The position numbers and the translations under genes are program-made. The notes below the pieces were generated by a model that saw nothing but the letters and a program-made list of their open reading frames with translations, ran no database searches and was not told the origin of the DNA. From assembly GCF_004005485.1 (NCBI RefSeq), contig NZ_RZUL01000001.1:62001-126000 (forward strand): a stretch of DNA of 64,000 bases, in the 5' to 3' direction. The DNA is from Sphingobium algorifonticola. Lineage in GTDB: Bacteria > Pseudomonadota > Alphaproteobacteria > Sphingomonadales > Sphingomonadaceae. Positions 1 through 10,190 of the stretch are shown here, piece by piece (the first letter of the stretch is position 1; every line of letters starts with the position of its first letter).

Positions 1-516
1 GAAGCTGGGGCGGATGATGGAGGGAAGCCCGGTGAACTCCAGCGCGTCGAGCGCCTCCTCCAGCGTATGTGCGATCCGCGAGCGGGCGCTTTCCAGGCCG
101 ATCTTATCCATCGCATTACGGAACTTGATGCGGTCCTCCGCCTTGTCGATCGCCTCGGCATCTGCGCCGATCATCTGCACGCCATATTTCGCCAGGGTGC
201 CATCGTTGAACAGCGCCAACGCGGTGTTGAGCGCCGTCTGCCCGCCCATGGTCGGCAGGATCGCGTCGGGCCGCTCCTTCTCGATGATCTTCGCGACGAT
301 CTCCGGCGTGATCGGCTCGACATAGGTCGCGTCCGCCATCTCCGGGTCGGTCATGATCGTGGCGGGATTGGAATTGACCAGAATGATCCGGTAGCCTTCC
401 TCCTTCAGCGCCTTGCACGCCTGGGTCCCCGAATAATCGAACTCGCACGCCTGCCCGATGATGATGGGGCCTGCGCCGATGATGAGGATGGATTGGATGT
501 CGGTGCGTTTGGGCAT
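1..516 (-). CDS. carB: Carbamoyl-phosphate synthase large subunit, N-terminal part (runs off the window)
   Basis: Only the first 172 codons are inside the window; the gene continues beyond base 1. The protein begins [18 protein letters not shown] and continues through [20 protein letters not shown], the nucleotide-binding start of the carboxyphosphate (first ATP-grasp) half of CarB. CarB joins bicarbonate, two ATP and ammonia from CarA into carbamoyl phosphate for pyrimidines and arginine in the cytoplasm. The ATG (516-514) overlaps the TAA of the upstream small gene as TAATG, so translation is probably coupled. Completeness and the allosteric C-terminus cannot be judged here. Confidence 0.96.
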   Translation of the reverse strand, partial: MPKRTDIQSILIIGAGPIIIGQACEFDYSGTQACKALKEEGYRIILVNSNPATIMTDPEMADATYVEPITPEIVAKIIEKERPDAILPTMGGQTALNTALALFNDGTLAKYGVQMIGADAEAIDKAEDRIKFRNAMDKIGLESARSRIAHTLEEALDALEFTGLPSIIRPSF

Positions 517-905
517 TATTCCAGGCTTTCACGAAACAGCCGAACATACGGAGGGCTGACAAAGGACGTTAGGCAATTAAAACTTGAATCGTTCAGCGTA
601 CCGGCATCAGTGCGTAACCAAGCGGTTTCATCAACATCTGTCATGGTGTCGTTGGTTTCCAGCCGCCAGGATCGCAACCCGCATTTGGTCGCAGCCTTTA
701 GAACATAGTCGCTAACGCTTGCCGCATCGCGCGCGGGGTCGGCCTTGCCATCGGCCCATTTTGGATACCAGCCCGTGGCGCGGCGATATTCCAACGTGAC
801 AACCGCCTTCTCAGCGCGCATCTGCTGAACAATCCATCCACCCAAAAATGCGAGAGTGGAGAGTGCCACGCCGCCAGCGAATGGCACAAACCATGCCCTT
901 CTCAA
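516..905 (-). CDS. Hypothetical single-pass membrane protein inside the car operon
   Basis: A protein of 129 residues that I do not recognise. Residues about 8-27 ([20 protein letters not shown]) form one hydrophobic segment, followed by a polar domain of about 100 residues with two cysteines (near CGLRSW and NCLTSF), probably outside the cytoplasm. The start is a TTG (905-903) that overlaps the TGA of the RraB-like gene as TTGA, and its TAA overlaps the carB ATG. A GTG at 887-885 is an alternative start but would cut the membrane segment. Both overlaps make it a coupled member of the carA-carB transcript. Its function is unknown; nothing in the sequence ties it to carbamoyl phosphate synthesis. 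Confidence 0.7.
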   Translation of the reverse strand: MRRAWFVPFAGGVALSTLAFLGGWIVQQMRAEKAVVTLEYRRATGWYPKWADGKADPARDAASVSDYVLKAATKCGLRSWRLETNDTMTDVDETAWLRTDAGTLNDSSFNCLTSFVSPPYVRLFRESLE

Positions 906-1273
906 TGCACTGCTCCCGTAACCGCTTCGCAGCCCCAGCCGTCATATTCGACGTCGAATAATATTTCGATTTGCAGGCATTTGAGCGTCAGCGCGCGGAT
1001 GGAGGCTTCGTCGACCGCCTGTTCGCATTCGAGGAAGAGATAGGGGTCGCCGCCGTCCTCCGGCTCCTCGCGGTCCAGCTCGACGAAGCCGAACTGGCTG
1101 GCGTATTCCAGCAGCCGTTCGAGATCCTTCTCGCTGCCCCGGAAGCTGACGTCCACCGGGCGCGGGGTGCGGGCCTTGTCGCCATTGGCGGCGAGGCTGG
1201 CGAGGACGCCCTTGTCGGCTTCCCATTCCTCTTCCAGCCGGGCGGGATCGACCGGGGGCAGCTTGAGGCTCAT
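902..1273 (-). CDS. Ribonuclease E inhibitor RraB-family protein
   Basis: Protein of 123 residues starting MSLKLPPVDPARLEEEWEAD, acidic, with the RraB/DUF1260-type layout: an N-terminal helix, then VDVSFRGSEKDLERLLEYAS and GDPYLFLECEQAVDE, ending in an acidic EILFDVEYDGWGCE stretch. In Escherichia coli RraB binds RNase E and lowers its activity; the same role here is inferred from family resemblance. The ATG at 1273 overlaps the carA TGA (ATGA), which fixes this start rather than longer upstream extensions. It sits between carA and carB, an unusual place, and probably shares their transcript. Confidence 0.78.
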   Translation of the reverse strand: MSLKLPPVDPARLEEEWEADKGVLASLAANGDKARTPRPVDVSFRGSEKDLERLLEYASQFGFVELDREEPEDGGDPYLFLECEQAVDEASIRALTLKCLQIEILFDVEYDGWGCEAVTGAVH

Positions 1274-2460
1274 GCGTCCGCGCCTTGCTTGGTCAGGCCC
1301 GCCACGAACCGCTCGAACAGGTAGAAGCTGTCCTGTGGCCCCGGCGAGGCTTCGGGGTGATATTGCACGGAAAAGGCGTTGCGGTCGGTCAGTTCCAGTC
1401 CGCAATTACTGCCGTCGAACAGCGAGACATGCGTCGGCTTCACATTCTCGGGCAAGCTGTCGGTATCGACCGCAAAGCCGTGGTTCATGCTGGTGATCTC
1501 GACAAGGCCATCGGACAGGCGCTTGACGGGATGGTTCGCGCCGCGATGCCCCTGATGCATCTTGACCGTCCTGCCACCCGCCGCGATCGCCAGCAGCTGA
1601 TGCCCCAGACAGATGCCGAAGATCGGCACGTCCGCATCCAGCAGAGCCCGGATCACCGGCACCGCATAGGCTCCCGTCGCCGCCGGATCGCCCGGCCCGT
1701 TGGACAGGAACACGCCGTCGGGCTTCAGCGCCATCACATCGGCGAATGACGCGGTCGCGGGTAGAACGGATACCTGCGCCCCGGCCTTCACCAGATTGCG
1801 GAAGATGTTGTTCTTCGCGCCATAATCGATCGCGACGACATGCGGGCGAAGTGTGTTTTGGCCGTCGGCTTTGCTGTCGCCATAACCCTGCCCCAGCGTC
1901 CATGCGCCGCCGGTCCAGGCGCGGCTTTCCTTGCCTGTCACGGCGATGGCAAGGTCCATCCCCTCCAGCCCCGGCCATTCGCGCGCCTTGGCGATCAGGG
2001 CAGGCAGATCGAATGCGCCTTTGGGATCATGCGCGATCACCGCATTGGGCGCGCCTTTTTCGCGGATCATCCGTGTCAGCGCGCGGGTATCGACGCCCGA
2101 GATGCCGATGCGGCCATTGGCTTTCATCCACTGATCGAACGGCGCGACGTTACGGAAGTTGCTCGGCTCGGTCACATCCTGCCGCACCACGCAGCCCAGC
2201 GCGAACGGCTGGTCGGCCTCCACATCGTCCAGGTTCGTACCGACATTGCCGATATGGGGAAAGGTGAAGGTGACGATCTGACCGGCATAGCTCGGGTCGG
2301 TCATGACTTCCTGATAACCCGTCATCGCGGTGTTGAAGCAGACTTCGCCCACCGCATCGCCGACGGCGCCGAAACCGCGGCCGAACACGCAGGTCCCGTC
2401 CGCCAATACCAATACCCCGCTGGCTCCTTTGGGCACGGTGAGGGTCTTGGCATCTGCCAT
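1270..2460 (-). CDS. carA: Carbamoyl-phosphate synthase small (glutaminase) subunit
   Basis: Full-length CarA of 396 residues. The N-terminal CPSase small-chain domain (about 12-150) is followed by a class I glutamine amidotransferase domain (about 205-390) with nucleophile Cys284 in GICLGHQLLA and the His368/Glu370 pair in QYHPEAS. It hydrolyses glutamine and channels ammonia to CarB. First gene of a minus-strand cluster that continues through the RraB-like gene and the small membrane protein into carB. Its promoter must lie in the 158-bp gap shared with the divergent yqeY-like gene. Confidence 0.98.
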   Translation of the reverse strand: MADAKTLTVPKGASGVLVLADGTCVFGRGFGAVGDAVGEVCFNTAMTGYQEVMTDPSYAGQIVTFTFPHIGNVGTNLDDVEADQPFALGCVVRQDVTEPSNFRNVAPFDQWMKANGRIGISGVDTRALTRMIREKGAPNAVIAHDPKGAFDLPALIAKAREWPGLEGMDLAIAVTGKESRAWTGGAWTLGQGYGDSKADGQNTLRPHVVAIDYGAKNNIFRNLVKAGAQVSVLPATASFADVMALKPDGVFLSNGPGDPAATGAYAVPVIRALLDADVPIFGICLGHQLLAIAAGGRTVKMHQGHRGANHPVKRLSDGLVEITSMNHGFAVDTDSLPENVKPTHVSLFDGSNCGLELTDRNAFSVQYHPEASPGPQDSFYLFERFVAGLTKQGADA

Positions 2461-2618
2461 CGCTTATGGTCCTTATTTTTGGTTCTGATGACGGCCCGTC
2501 TGAAGCGGGTTAAACGGCCGGGTCACTATGCCTGCGGGGCGGCAGGGTCAACTCCTGTTAAAAATCTCTTTTTCCGTTATAGCTGTTTCTTTCCGCCAGA
2601 CAGGACCGATTTTTTGCG

Positions 2619-3071
2619 ATGATTCGTGACGCCATCAAAGCCGCCCAGATCGATGCGATGAAGGCCGGCGACAAAGACCGCCTTGCCGCCGTGCGCCTGA
2701 TTTCCGCCAAGTTGAAGGACCGTGACATCGAACTGCGCACCGCCGCGCAGATGCCGGACGACGACGCGATCGTCGTCGATGTGTTGCAGAAGATGGCGAA
2801 GCAGCGCCGCGAATCGATCACGATGTTTACCGACGGCGGCCGCACGGAACTTGCCGCGAAGGAGCAGGCCGAGCTGGCGGTGATCGAAAGCTTTCTGCCC
2901 GCGCAGATGAGCGAGGCGGACACGCGGGCCGCGATCGAGGCGATCAAGGCGGAAGTGGGCGCGACGACACCCAAGGACATGGGCAAGGTGATGGCGGTCC
3001 TGAAGGAACGCCACGGCACGGTGATCGACATGAGCAAGGCAAGCGGGCTGGTAAAGGCGGCTTTGTCGTAA
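2619..3071 (+). CDS. GatB/YqeY domain protein
   Basis: Protein of 150 residues covering the whole YqeY family: it begins MIRDAIKAAQIDAMKAGDKD and has the family motifs RLISAKLKDRDIE, AKQRRESI and AELAVIESFLPAQMS. The domain resembles the tRNA-binding tail of the GatB amidotransferase subunit, but the free-standing protein has no settled function. It is divergent from carA and precedes the GIY-YIG gene, dnaG and rpoD. An A/T-rich stretch with TTATAG at 2577-2582 could be a -10 element, but no convincing -35 is seen. Confidence 0.93.
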   Translation: MIRDAIKAAQIDAMKAGDKDRLAAVRLISAKLKDRDIELRTAAQMPDDDAIVVDVLQKMAKQRRESITMFTDGGRTELAAKEQAELAVIESFLPAQMSEADTRAAIEAIKAEVGATTPKDMGKVMAVLKERHGTVIDMSKASGLVKAALS

Positions 3072-3099
3072 CAGGTCCGTCGCGCGTCACGCCCAAAGC

Positions 3100-3127
3100 C
3101 CGTTCGTCCCGAGCGAAGTCGAGGGAC
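3100..3127 (+). repeat. Left arm of a 28-bp perfect inverted repeat flanking the GIY-YIG gene
   Basis: The 28 bases here (beginning CCGTTCGTCCCGAGCGAAGT) are the exact reverse complement of 3459-3486. Each arm is itself nearly palindromic around a GCGAAGTCGA core. Arms of this kind resemble dispersed short palindromic repeats of sphingomonad genomes (recalled, not searched). Confidence 0.85.
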
Positions 3128-3175
3128 TTCGTGCATCGCGCTCGACAGCCGCAAAGGTTACGGCATAATCGACAG

Positions 3176-3535
3176 ATGACGTTTTGGGTGTACATCCTCC
3201 GATGCGCAGACGGGCGCTACTACACGGGTCATACCGATGACCTGGAACGACGCTTCGGCGAACATCAGACAGGCGGTCATTGCGCATACACCAGCAAGCG
3301 GCGTCCGGTCACTTTGATGTGGTGTCAGCCTTTCGCCAGTCGCATCGAGGCGCTGGAAACCGAACGGCGAATAAAGCCATGGTCTCGCGCAAAAAAAGAC
3401 GCTTTGATCCGTGAGGATTGGGCCGCCTTATCACATTATGCCCGGCCACCGCGCGAACGTCCCTCGACTTCGCTCGGGACGAACGGAGAGAGTGGCTCTC
3501 ACCTTCATGTTGTTGCCGACACACCATGTCCCTGA
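3176..3535 (+). CDS. Stand-alone GIY-YIG nuclease (UPF0213 type)
   Basis: Protein of 119 residues. The GIY-YIG fold fills about the first 85: VYIL (5-8) and YYTG (15-18) correspond to the two signature strands, an arginine follows in LERRFGEH, and the metal-binding glutamate is probably in EALETERRIK. Small free-standing members of this family are putative DNA endonucleases, mostly uncharacterised. The last 30 or so residues are encoded partly by the right 28-bp repeat arm, so the natural C-terminus was probably altered by the repeat. The end overlaps the dnaG start by 10 bp. ATG 3176 was chosen because it begins exactly at the fold; upstream codons run back towards the left repeat arm. Confidence 0.85.
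   Translation: MTFWVYILRCADGRYYTGHTDDLERRFGEHQTGGHCAYTSKRRPVTLMWCQPFASRIEALETERRIKPWSRAKKDALIREDWAALSHYARPPRERPSTSLGTNGESGSHLHVVADTPCP
3459..3486 (-). repeat. Right arm of the 28-bp inverted repeat
   Basis: Exact reverse complement of 3100-3127, with 331 bp between the arms. It lies within the 3' end of the GIY-YIG coding region (encoding RERPSTSLGTNG) and ends 39 bp before the dnaG start codon, so it also forms part of the dnaG leader. Confidence 0.85.
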
Positions 3536-5427
3536 CCCCGCAATGGCTGGACGAACTGCGTGCCCGTACCACGCTGTCGACGCTGATCGGCAAGAGCATC
3601 AAGGTGCAGAAGGCCGGGCGCGAATATAAGGCGTGCTGCCCTTTTCATAACGAAAAGACGCCCAGTTTCACGATCAATGACGAAAAAGGCTTCTACCACT
3701 GTTTCGGCTGCGGCGCGCATGGCGATGCGATCCGGTGGATGACCGAACAGCGCGGCCTGCCCTTCATGGATGCGGTGAAGGAACTGGCGGCGGTCGCAGG
3801 CATGGACATCCCCGCCGCCGATCCCCGCGCCGCCAAGCGCGCGGAACAGGCCAAGGGACTGCACGATGTGATGGCGGCTGCGCAGGGCTTTTTCGAGGAG
3901 CAGCTTGGCGGCATCGACGGCGCGGACGCCCGTGCCTATCTGCTCAAGCGCGGGATCAGCGACGCGACCCGCCGCGCCTTCGGCTTTGGCTATTCCCCCG
4001 ACTCGCGGACCAGATTGAAAACCGCGTTGCGCGATTTCGGCGATCCGATGCTGATCGAGGCGGGATTGCTGATCGACCCCGATGCTTCGGAGCCGGAAGG
4101 CGAAAAGACCAGGAAACGCGACAGCTACGATCGCTTCCGGGGCCGCCTGATGATCCCGATTCGCGATCCGCGCGGCCGCGTGATTGCCTTTGGCGGACGC
4201 ATATTGGGCGCGGGCGAGCCGAAATATCTCAATTCGCCCGACACGCCGCTTTTTGACAAAGGGCGCACGCTCTACAACATCGATCGTGCGTCCCCCGCCG
4301 CCCGCCAGACGGGCCGGGTGATCGTGGTCGAGGGCTATATGGACGTTGTCGCGCTGGCGCAGGCGGGCTTTGGCGAATGCGTCGCGCCGCTGGGCACGGC
4401 CCTGACCGAACATCAAATCGAACGGCTGTGGAAGATGGTCGAAGTGCCGATCCTGTGCTTCGATGGCGATGCCGCGGGGCAAAAGGCGGCGATCCGTGCG
4501 GCCATGCGCGCCCTACCCCTGCTACGGCCGGGCCACAGCCTTGCCTTTGCCACTTTGCCGCAAGGGCAGGACCCTGACGATCTGGTGCGCACCGCTGGCG
4601 CATCGGCATTCGAGGCTGTGCTGACGCAGGCCGAACCGCTGGTCGATCGCCTTTGGAACCATGCCGTCGCCGCCGGTCCGCTCGAAACGCCCGAACAGCG
4701 CGCGGCGTTGAAGCAGCGCCTGTCCGAATATACCGATGCGATGACGCATAATGATGTCCGTGCGCATTATGTGCAGGCATTTCGCGAGCGGCACGATGCC
4801 CTGTTTTTCACCCGCAGCGCCCGGCAGGCGCTGCCCCGGCGCGATTCGCGGGACGCGGGCGGCCGAAGGGGACAATGGAGCAAAGGCCAGTGGAAGCCGC
4901 CGATCGCACCGCCTTCTGGCGAGGCGCGGGTCATCAGGGCCGTGGGCACCGAAGGCGTGCTGCTGGCGGGGATGATCTGCGGCCTGCTGCGGTATCCCGA
5001 CCGCATACGCGCGCATCTGGAGGTGCTCTCCGCCCTGCGAATTGCCGATCGCCAGCTTGCCGCGATCATGGAAAAGCTGCTGGCGGGTGTCTGGCGCGAA
5101 GAAAGTGTTGAAACAGAGGGCCTGCTTACCATATTGGGGACAGGTGAATTGTATAATAGGGCGAAGGGGCTGCTCCGGGCCGACGCGCTGACATTCACCT
5201 TTACCCGAAAAGACGCCGACGCGACTCGCGCACGCCGCGATCTGGACGAGGCAATCCGGGTGATCGCAGCCGGACCGGAGATCGAGGCGGCGCTGGCGGA
5301 AGCCACGCGGCGCGCGATGGAAACACTGGACGAGGCAAGCCTGCAACAGCAGCAGGACTTGCTGAAACTGCAAGCGGATCACCAGCAGCGGCTGGCCGAT
5401 CTGATGCAGCCCGAAGACATAATTTGA
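3526..5427 (+). CDS. dnaG: DNA primase
   Basis: Primase of 633 residues. The CHC2 zinc finger near the N-terminus has Cys38-x2-His41 and Cys59-x2-Cys62 (CCPFH and CFGC). Next come the catalytic core and a Toprim domain with [12 protein letters not shown] and [11 protein letters not shown], then a helicase-binding-type C-terminal region that is less conserved. It makes RNA primers at the replication fork. ATG 3526 ([15 protein letters not shown]) is the family start; further in-frame codons upstream only read through the repeat. It sits 34 bp before rpoD, the classic dnaG-rpoD arrangement, here without rpsU. Confidence 0.97.
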   Translation: MSLTPQWLDELRARTTLSTLIGKSIKVQKAGREYKACCPFHNEKTPSFTINDEKGFYHCFGCGAHGDAIRWMTEQRGLPFMDAVKELAAVAGMDIPAADPRAAKRAEQAKGLHDVMAAAQGFFEEQLGGIDGADARAYLLKRGISDATRRAFGFGYSPDSRTRLKTALRDFGDPMLIEAGLLIDPDASEPEGEKTRKRDSYDRFRGRLMIPIRDPRGRVIAFGGRILGAGEPKYLNSPDTPLFDKGRTLYNIDRASPAARQTGRVIVVEGYMDVVALAQAGFGECVAPLGTALTEHQIERLWKMVEVPILCFDGDAAGQKAAIRAAMRALPLLRPGHSLAFATLPQGQDPDDLVRTAGASAFEAVLTQAEPLVDRLWNHAVAAGPLETPEQRAALKQRLSEYTDAMTHNDVRAHYVQAFRERHDALFFTRSARQALPRRDSRDAGGRRGQWSKGQWKPPIAPPSGEARVIRAVGTEGVLLAGMICGLLRYPDRIRAHLEVLSALRIADRQLAAIMEKLLAGVWREESVETEGLLTILGTGELYNRAKGLLRADALTFTFTRKDADATRARRDLDEAIRVIAAGPEIEAALAEATRRAMETLDEASLQQQQDLLKLQADHQQRLADLMQPEDII

Positions 5428-5461
5428 CGGTCCTCAACGGACCCACGAGCAAGGCGATTAC

Positions 5462-7510
<2,049 letters not shown>

Positions 7511-7568
7511 TGCCGTAGGCAGTGGCAGCGACGAGACGTGCGCCGCGCCTCCATTTCATGTCGACGGC

Positions 7569-7583
7569 TTAACCCTGTCTTTA
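7569..7583. promoter_or_regulatory. Weak CtrA-like box (TTAA-N7-TTTA)
   Basis: TTAA-CCCTGTC-TTTA matches the CtrA consensus TTAA-N7-TTAA at seven of eight fixed bases and lies about 90 bp before the next gene. One mismatch makes chance possible. Confidence 0.25.
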
Positions 7584-7673
7584 CCCCGGCTGCGTAACAG
7601 TCGGTCGAACATGCATCGCGCGGCCGCGTCTACCGAGACGATGGCGCAGGCACGGGGCAATCAGGGGTAAGCA

Positions 7674-8342
7674 ATGCAGTCTGCGGTTCCGCGCGATGGA
7701 GAAGGCAATGTCGGCGACGTCATCGCCGCGCTTGTCGCGGCCGACGGCACCGCAGCCCATCTTTACGCCGATCCGTCAGGCCGATCGCTGCTCAACGCAT
7801 CGCTGGCGAACCTCGCCGATGCGGCCCATTATCTGTGCATGCTGCATGGCCGCCATCCCGGCGTAATCGATCATGCCGCGACCCGTACCGCAGATAATGC
7901 CGCCCGTAGCTGGCTCCTCCAGGCGGCCGACGCCTTTACCGCCGAACGCAGCTTGCTGACGCAGGTCGCCGTCGCCGTCGGCCCCTTGCCCAGCACGGCG
8001 GGGCAGGATCAGTGCGACGCGACCGTGCTGCAACAGCGCCATGCGCTCGACATGCTGGCACAGTCCGATCGCCGCGGCTGTGCCATGGGTGCGGCGATCG
8101 CGCTGGTCATCGATTGGGGTGCTGTGCGCAAAATCCTCGAAACGGCGGCACTACGGGTCGGGCTGGAGCCACGCCCCTCGATGCTGCCGACCCACGCGGT
8201 GACCTTGTCCGTCGCCGATGCCCTCGGCAGCGACGAGGCCAGCGCCCGCGCGCTGCAATTCGGCGCGCGGCAGTTGCTTGGCCAGCATCGCGGTCTGTGG
8301 GACCTGCTCTCCGCGCGCGCCAGCATCCGCGCCCACGCCTGA
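7674..8342 (+). CDS. Conserved hypothetical protein, function unknown
   Basis: A predicted soluble, helix-rich protein of 222 residues, rich in alanine and leucine, with no signal peptide or membrane segment. I do not recognise the family with confidence; it could be one of the DUFs restricted to sphingomonads. Notable stretches are ADAAHYLCMLHGRHPGVIDH and GAAIALVIDWGAVRKILE. It stands alone between rpoD and the MoxR ATPase gene, with gaps of 163 and 81 bp. The ATG follows GGGGTAAGCA, giving a plausible ribosome binding site. Confidence 0.75.
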   Translation: MQSAVPRDGEGNVGDVIAALVAADGTAAHLYADPSGRSLLNASLANLADAAHYLCMLHGRHPGVIDHAATRTADNAARSWLLQAADAFTAERSLLTQVAVAVGPLPSTAGQDQCDATVLQQRHALDMLAQSDRRGCAMGAAIALVIDWGAVRKILETAALRVGLEPRPSMLPTHAVTLSVADALGSDEASARALQFGARQLLGQHRGLWDLLSARASIRAHA

Positions 8343-8423
8343 TCCGCAAATGCCACTGAGGGGGTTGCCACACTCCCGCACGCTCCCTAGTCCCCGTTAC
8401 AGGATAGCGGAGCACATCATCCC

Positions 8424-9266
8424 ATGCGTTTTGAAGGCACCCGCGATTATGTCGCGACGCAGGATCTGAAAGTCGCGGTCAATGCCGCCATGTTGCTGCG
8501 CCGCCCCTTGCTGGTGAAGGGGGAGCCGGGAACGGGCAAGACCGTGCTGGCCCAGGAAATCGCCAAGGCGATGAGCGCGCCGCTGATCGAATGGAACATC
8601 AAATCGACGACCAAGGCGCATCAGGGCCTGTACGAATATGACGCGGTCGCCCGCCTGCGCGACGGGCAACTGGGCGACGCGCGCGTCCACGACATTGCAA
8701 ACTACATCCGCAAAGGCAAGCTGTGGGAGGCCTTCACCTCACCCACATTGCCCGTGCTGCTGATCGACGAGATCGACAAGGCCGACATCGAGTTTCCCAA
8801 CGACCTGTTGCAGGAACTCGACCGGATGGCCTTCCACGTCTACGAGACCGGCGAGACCATCGCCGCGCGCGAACGGCCGATCGTCATCATCACATCGAAC
8901 AACGAAAAGGAATTGCCGGACGCATTCCTGCGCCGCTGCTTCTTCCACTACATCAGTTTTCCCGATCGCGAGACGATGCAGGCGATCATCGATGTCCATT
9001 TCCCCGGCATCCAGAAAATCTTGGTCAACAAGGCGATGGACATATTTTACGACATCCGTGAGGTGCCGGGCCTGAAGAAAAAGCCATCGACGTCGGAGCT
9101 TCTCGACTGGCTGAAGCTTCTGCTGGCGGAGGATCTGCCGCTCGACGTCCTGCAATCGCGGGATGCGAGCAAGGCCATTCCGCCGCTGCATGGTGCGTTG
9201 TTGAAGAACGAACAGGATGTGATGATGTTCGAACGCCTCGCCTTCATGGCGCGGCGCAAGGGATAG
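8424..9266 (+). CDS. MoxR-family AAA+ ATPase
   Basis: Protein of 280 residues with a Walker A motif GEPGTGKT at 33-40, Walker B LLIDEIDKAD, and the arginine-rich LRRCFFHY region of MoxR/CoxD-type ATPases. Family members act as chaperones that help activate or insert metal cofactors and usually work with a von Willebrand (VWA) protein encoded next door. No VWA gene follows here: the next gene is convergent and encodes a ferredoxin. The partner may be elsewhere in the genome. Confidence 0.93.
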   Translation: MRFEGTRDYVATQDLKVAVNAAMLLRRPLLVKGEPGTGKTVLAQEIAKAMSAPLIEWNIKSTTKAHQGLYEYDAVARLRDGQLGDARVHDIANYIRKGKLWEAFTSPTLPVLLIDEIDKADIEFPNDLLQELDRMAFHVYETGETIAARERPIVIITSNNEKELPDAFLRRCFFHYISFPDRETMQAIIDVHFPGIQKILVNKAMDIFYDIREVPGLKKKPSTSELLDWLKLLLAEDLPLDVLQSRDASKAIPPLHGALLKNEQDVMMFERLAFMARRKG

Positions 9267-9269
9267 GCT

Positions 9270-9578
9270 TCACGAGGGCGCAACTAGCCCCAGCTCTTCC
9301 GTCAATGCATCGAGATCAGCGCCTGGCTTCACCAGTAACCAGTCGCGGCTCGCAGCGCCGTTCACGACGGTCACTGCGCCCTTGGGGCAGATGCCAAGGC
9401 AACTGACTTCGACAATACCCGCCTGCCCCTTGCGCCCCTTCTTGAGCGCCAGATGCTTCTTGAGCGCCTTGGCAAGCGGCTGCCTACCCTTCTCGCCGAA
9501 GCCGCCATCCACTTTCTTCGAGCATTTCCGACAGACGAGAATGGCGGTCTGCCAGTTCGACCGGACGCGGCTCTTCAC
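9270..9578 (-). CDS. Thioredoxin-like [2Fe-2S] ferredoxin
   Basis: About 102 residues counted from the GTG at 9578. Four cysteines are arranged as CRKC (16, 19) and CLGIC (60, 64), followed by PKGAVTVV, the pattern of the thioredoxin-fold [2Fe-2S] ferredoxin family. It is probably an electron carrier or cluster-binding accessory protein in the cytoplasm. The GTG overlaps the TGA of the J-domain gene (GTGA), favouring this start; an ATG at 9611 would add 11 arginine-rich residues. A basic stretch (KALKKHLALKKGRKG) lies between the cysteine pairs. Confidence 0.82.
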   Translation of the reverse strand: MKSRVRSNWQTAILVCRKCSKKVDGGFGEKGRQPLAKALKKHLALKKGRKGQAGIVEVSCLGICPKGAVTVVNGAASRDWLLVKPGADLDALTEELGLVAPS

Positions 9579-10132
9579 CCGCCACGCCCTGCCGCGACGT
9601 CGGGCTTCCACGTCCGTCGTTCCTCGGCGACGCGCAGGACATCATAGGCCGCCTGGATGGCCTGAAACCGCGCCGCAGCGTCGGCATCTCCGGGCCGGAT
9701 GTCCGGGTGATTTTCCTTCGCAAGCCGCCGCCAGCTCTTGCGCACGGCCTCGAAATCCGCGTCGCTTTCCAGTTCGAGCACCGCGAGCGCGCGCATTTCA
9801 TCACGCGATCGGCTGCCATCACCGGGACCGCCCCAGCCATAAAAGGCGCTGCCCTTGAATCCGTCCGCGTCGCGCTGTTCCGCCTGTTCGCGTGCGGCAC
9901 GCTCTTCGGCGTCGAGGCCCTGAAAATAGTCCCAGTTCCGGTTATACTCCCCGGCATGCTCGGAGCAGAAATACCAGCGTTCCGGGCTGTTGGGCGATTT
10001 GGGGGCGGGGCAGTCCCCAGGTTTTTCGCAGCCGTGCCGGTCGCACAGGCGCACCTGCTGTGCATCCCGGGCGGAACCATAGCCGCGCCATCGTGGAAAA
10101 CCCCAGTCATTTGATCGTCTGGCTTTGGACAT
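9575..10132 (-). CDS. J-domain protein with cysteine-rich N-terminus
   Basis: Protein of 185 residues. The J domain is C-terminal (about 115-172) with the HPD motif at 142-144 (KENHPDIRPGD) that stimulates DnaK ATPase. The N-terminal half carries a cysteine/histidine cluster (Cys30, His33, Cys35, Cys41, Cys56, His59) that may bind zinc. It is not DnaJ itself: there is no Gly/Phe linker and no CxxCxGxG repeats. ATG 10132 (MSKARRSNDW) begins the conserved part; a longer reading would run towards the RNase P RNA. It overlaps the ferredoxin gene by 4 bp, suggesting a joint role that remains unknown. Confidence 0.87.
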   Translation of the reverse strand: MSKARRSNDWGFPRWRGYGSARDAQQVRLCDRHGCEKPGDCPAPKSPNSPERWYFCSEHAGEYNRNWDYFQGLDAEERAAREQAEQRDADGFKGSAFYGWGGPGDGSRSRDEMRALAVLELESDADFEAVRKSWRRLAKENHPDIRPGDADAAARFQAIQAAYDVLRVAEERRTWKPDVAAGRGG

Positions 10133-10190
10133 CGCACCAATGTAGCGGTTGCCCCGCGCCAAAGAAAGGAAGCAGGGCAAAGAAAAACAA

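Noticed and set aside
3131-3175. Upstream extension of the GIY-YIG gene
   Set aside because: The added residues read sequence next to the repeat arm and precede the first strand of the fold; ATG 3176 fits.
3418-3525. Longer dnaG start
   Set aside because: Extra 36 codons cover the GIY-YIG end and the repeat arm; family members start at [11 protein letters not shown]-type sequence.
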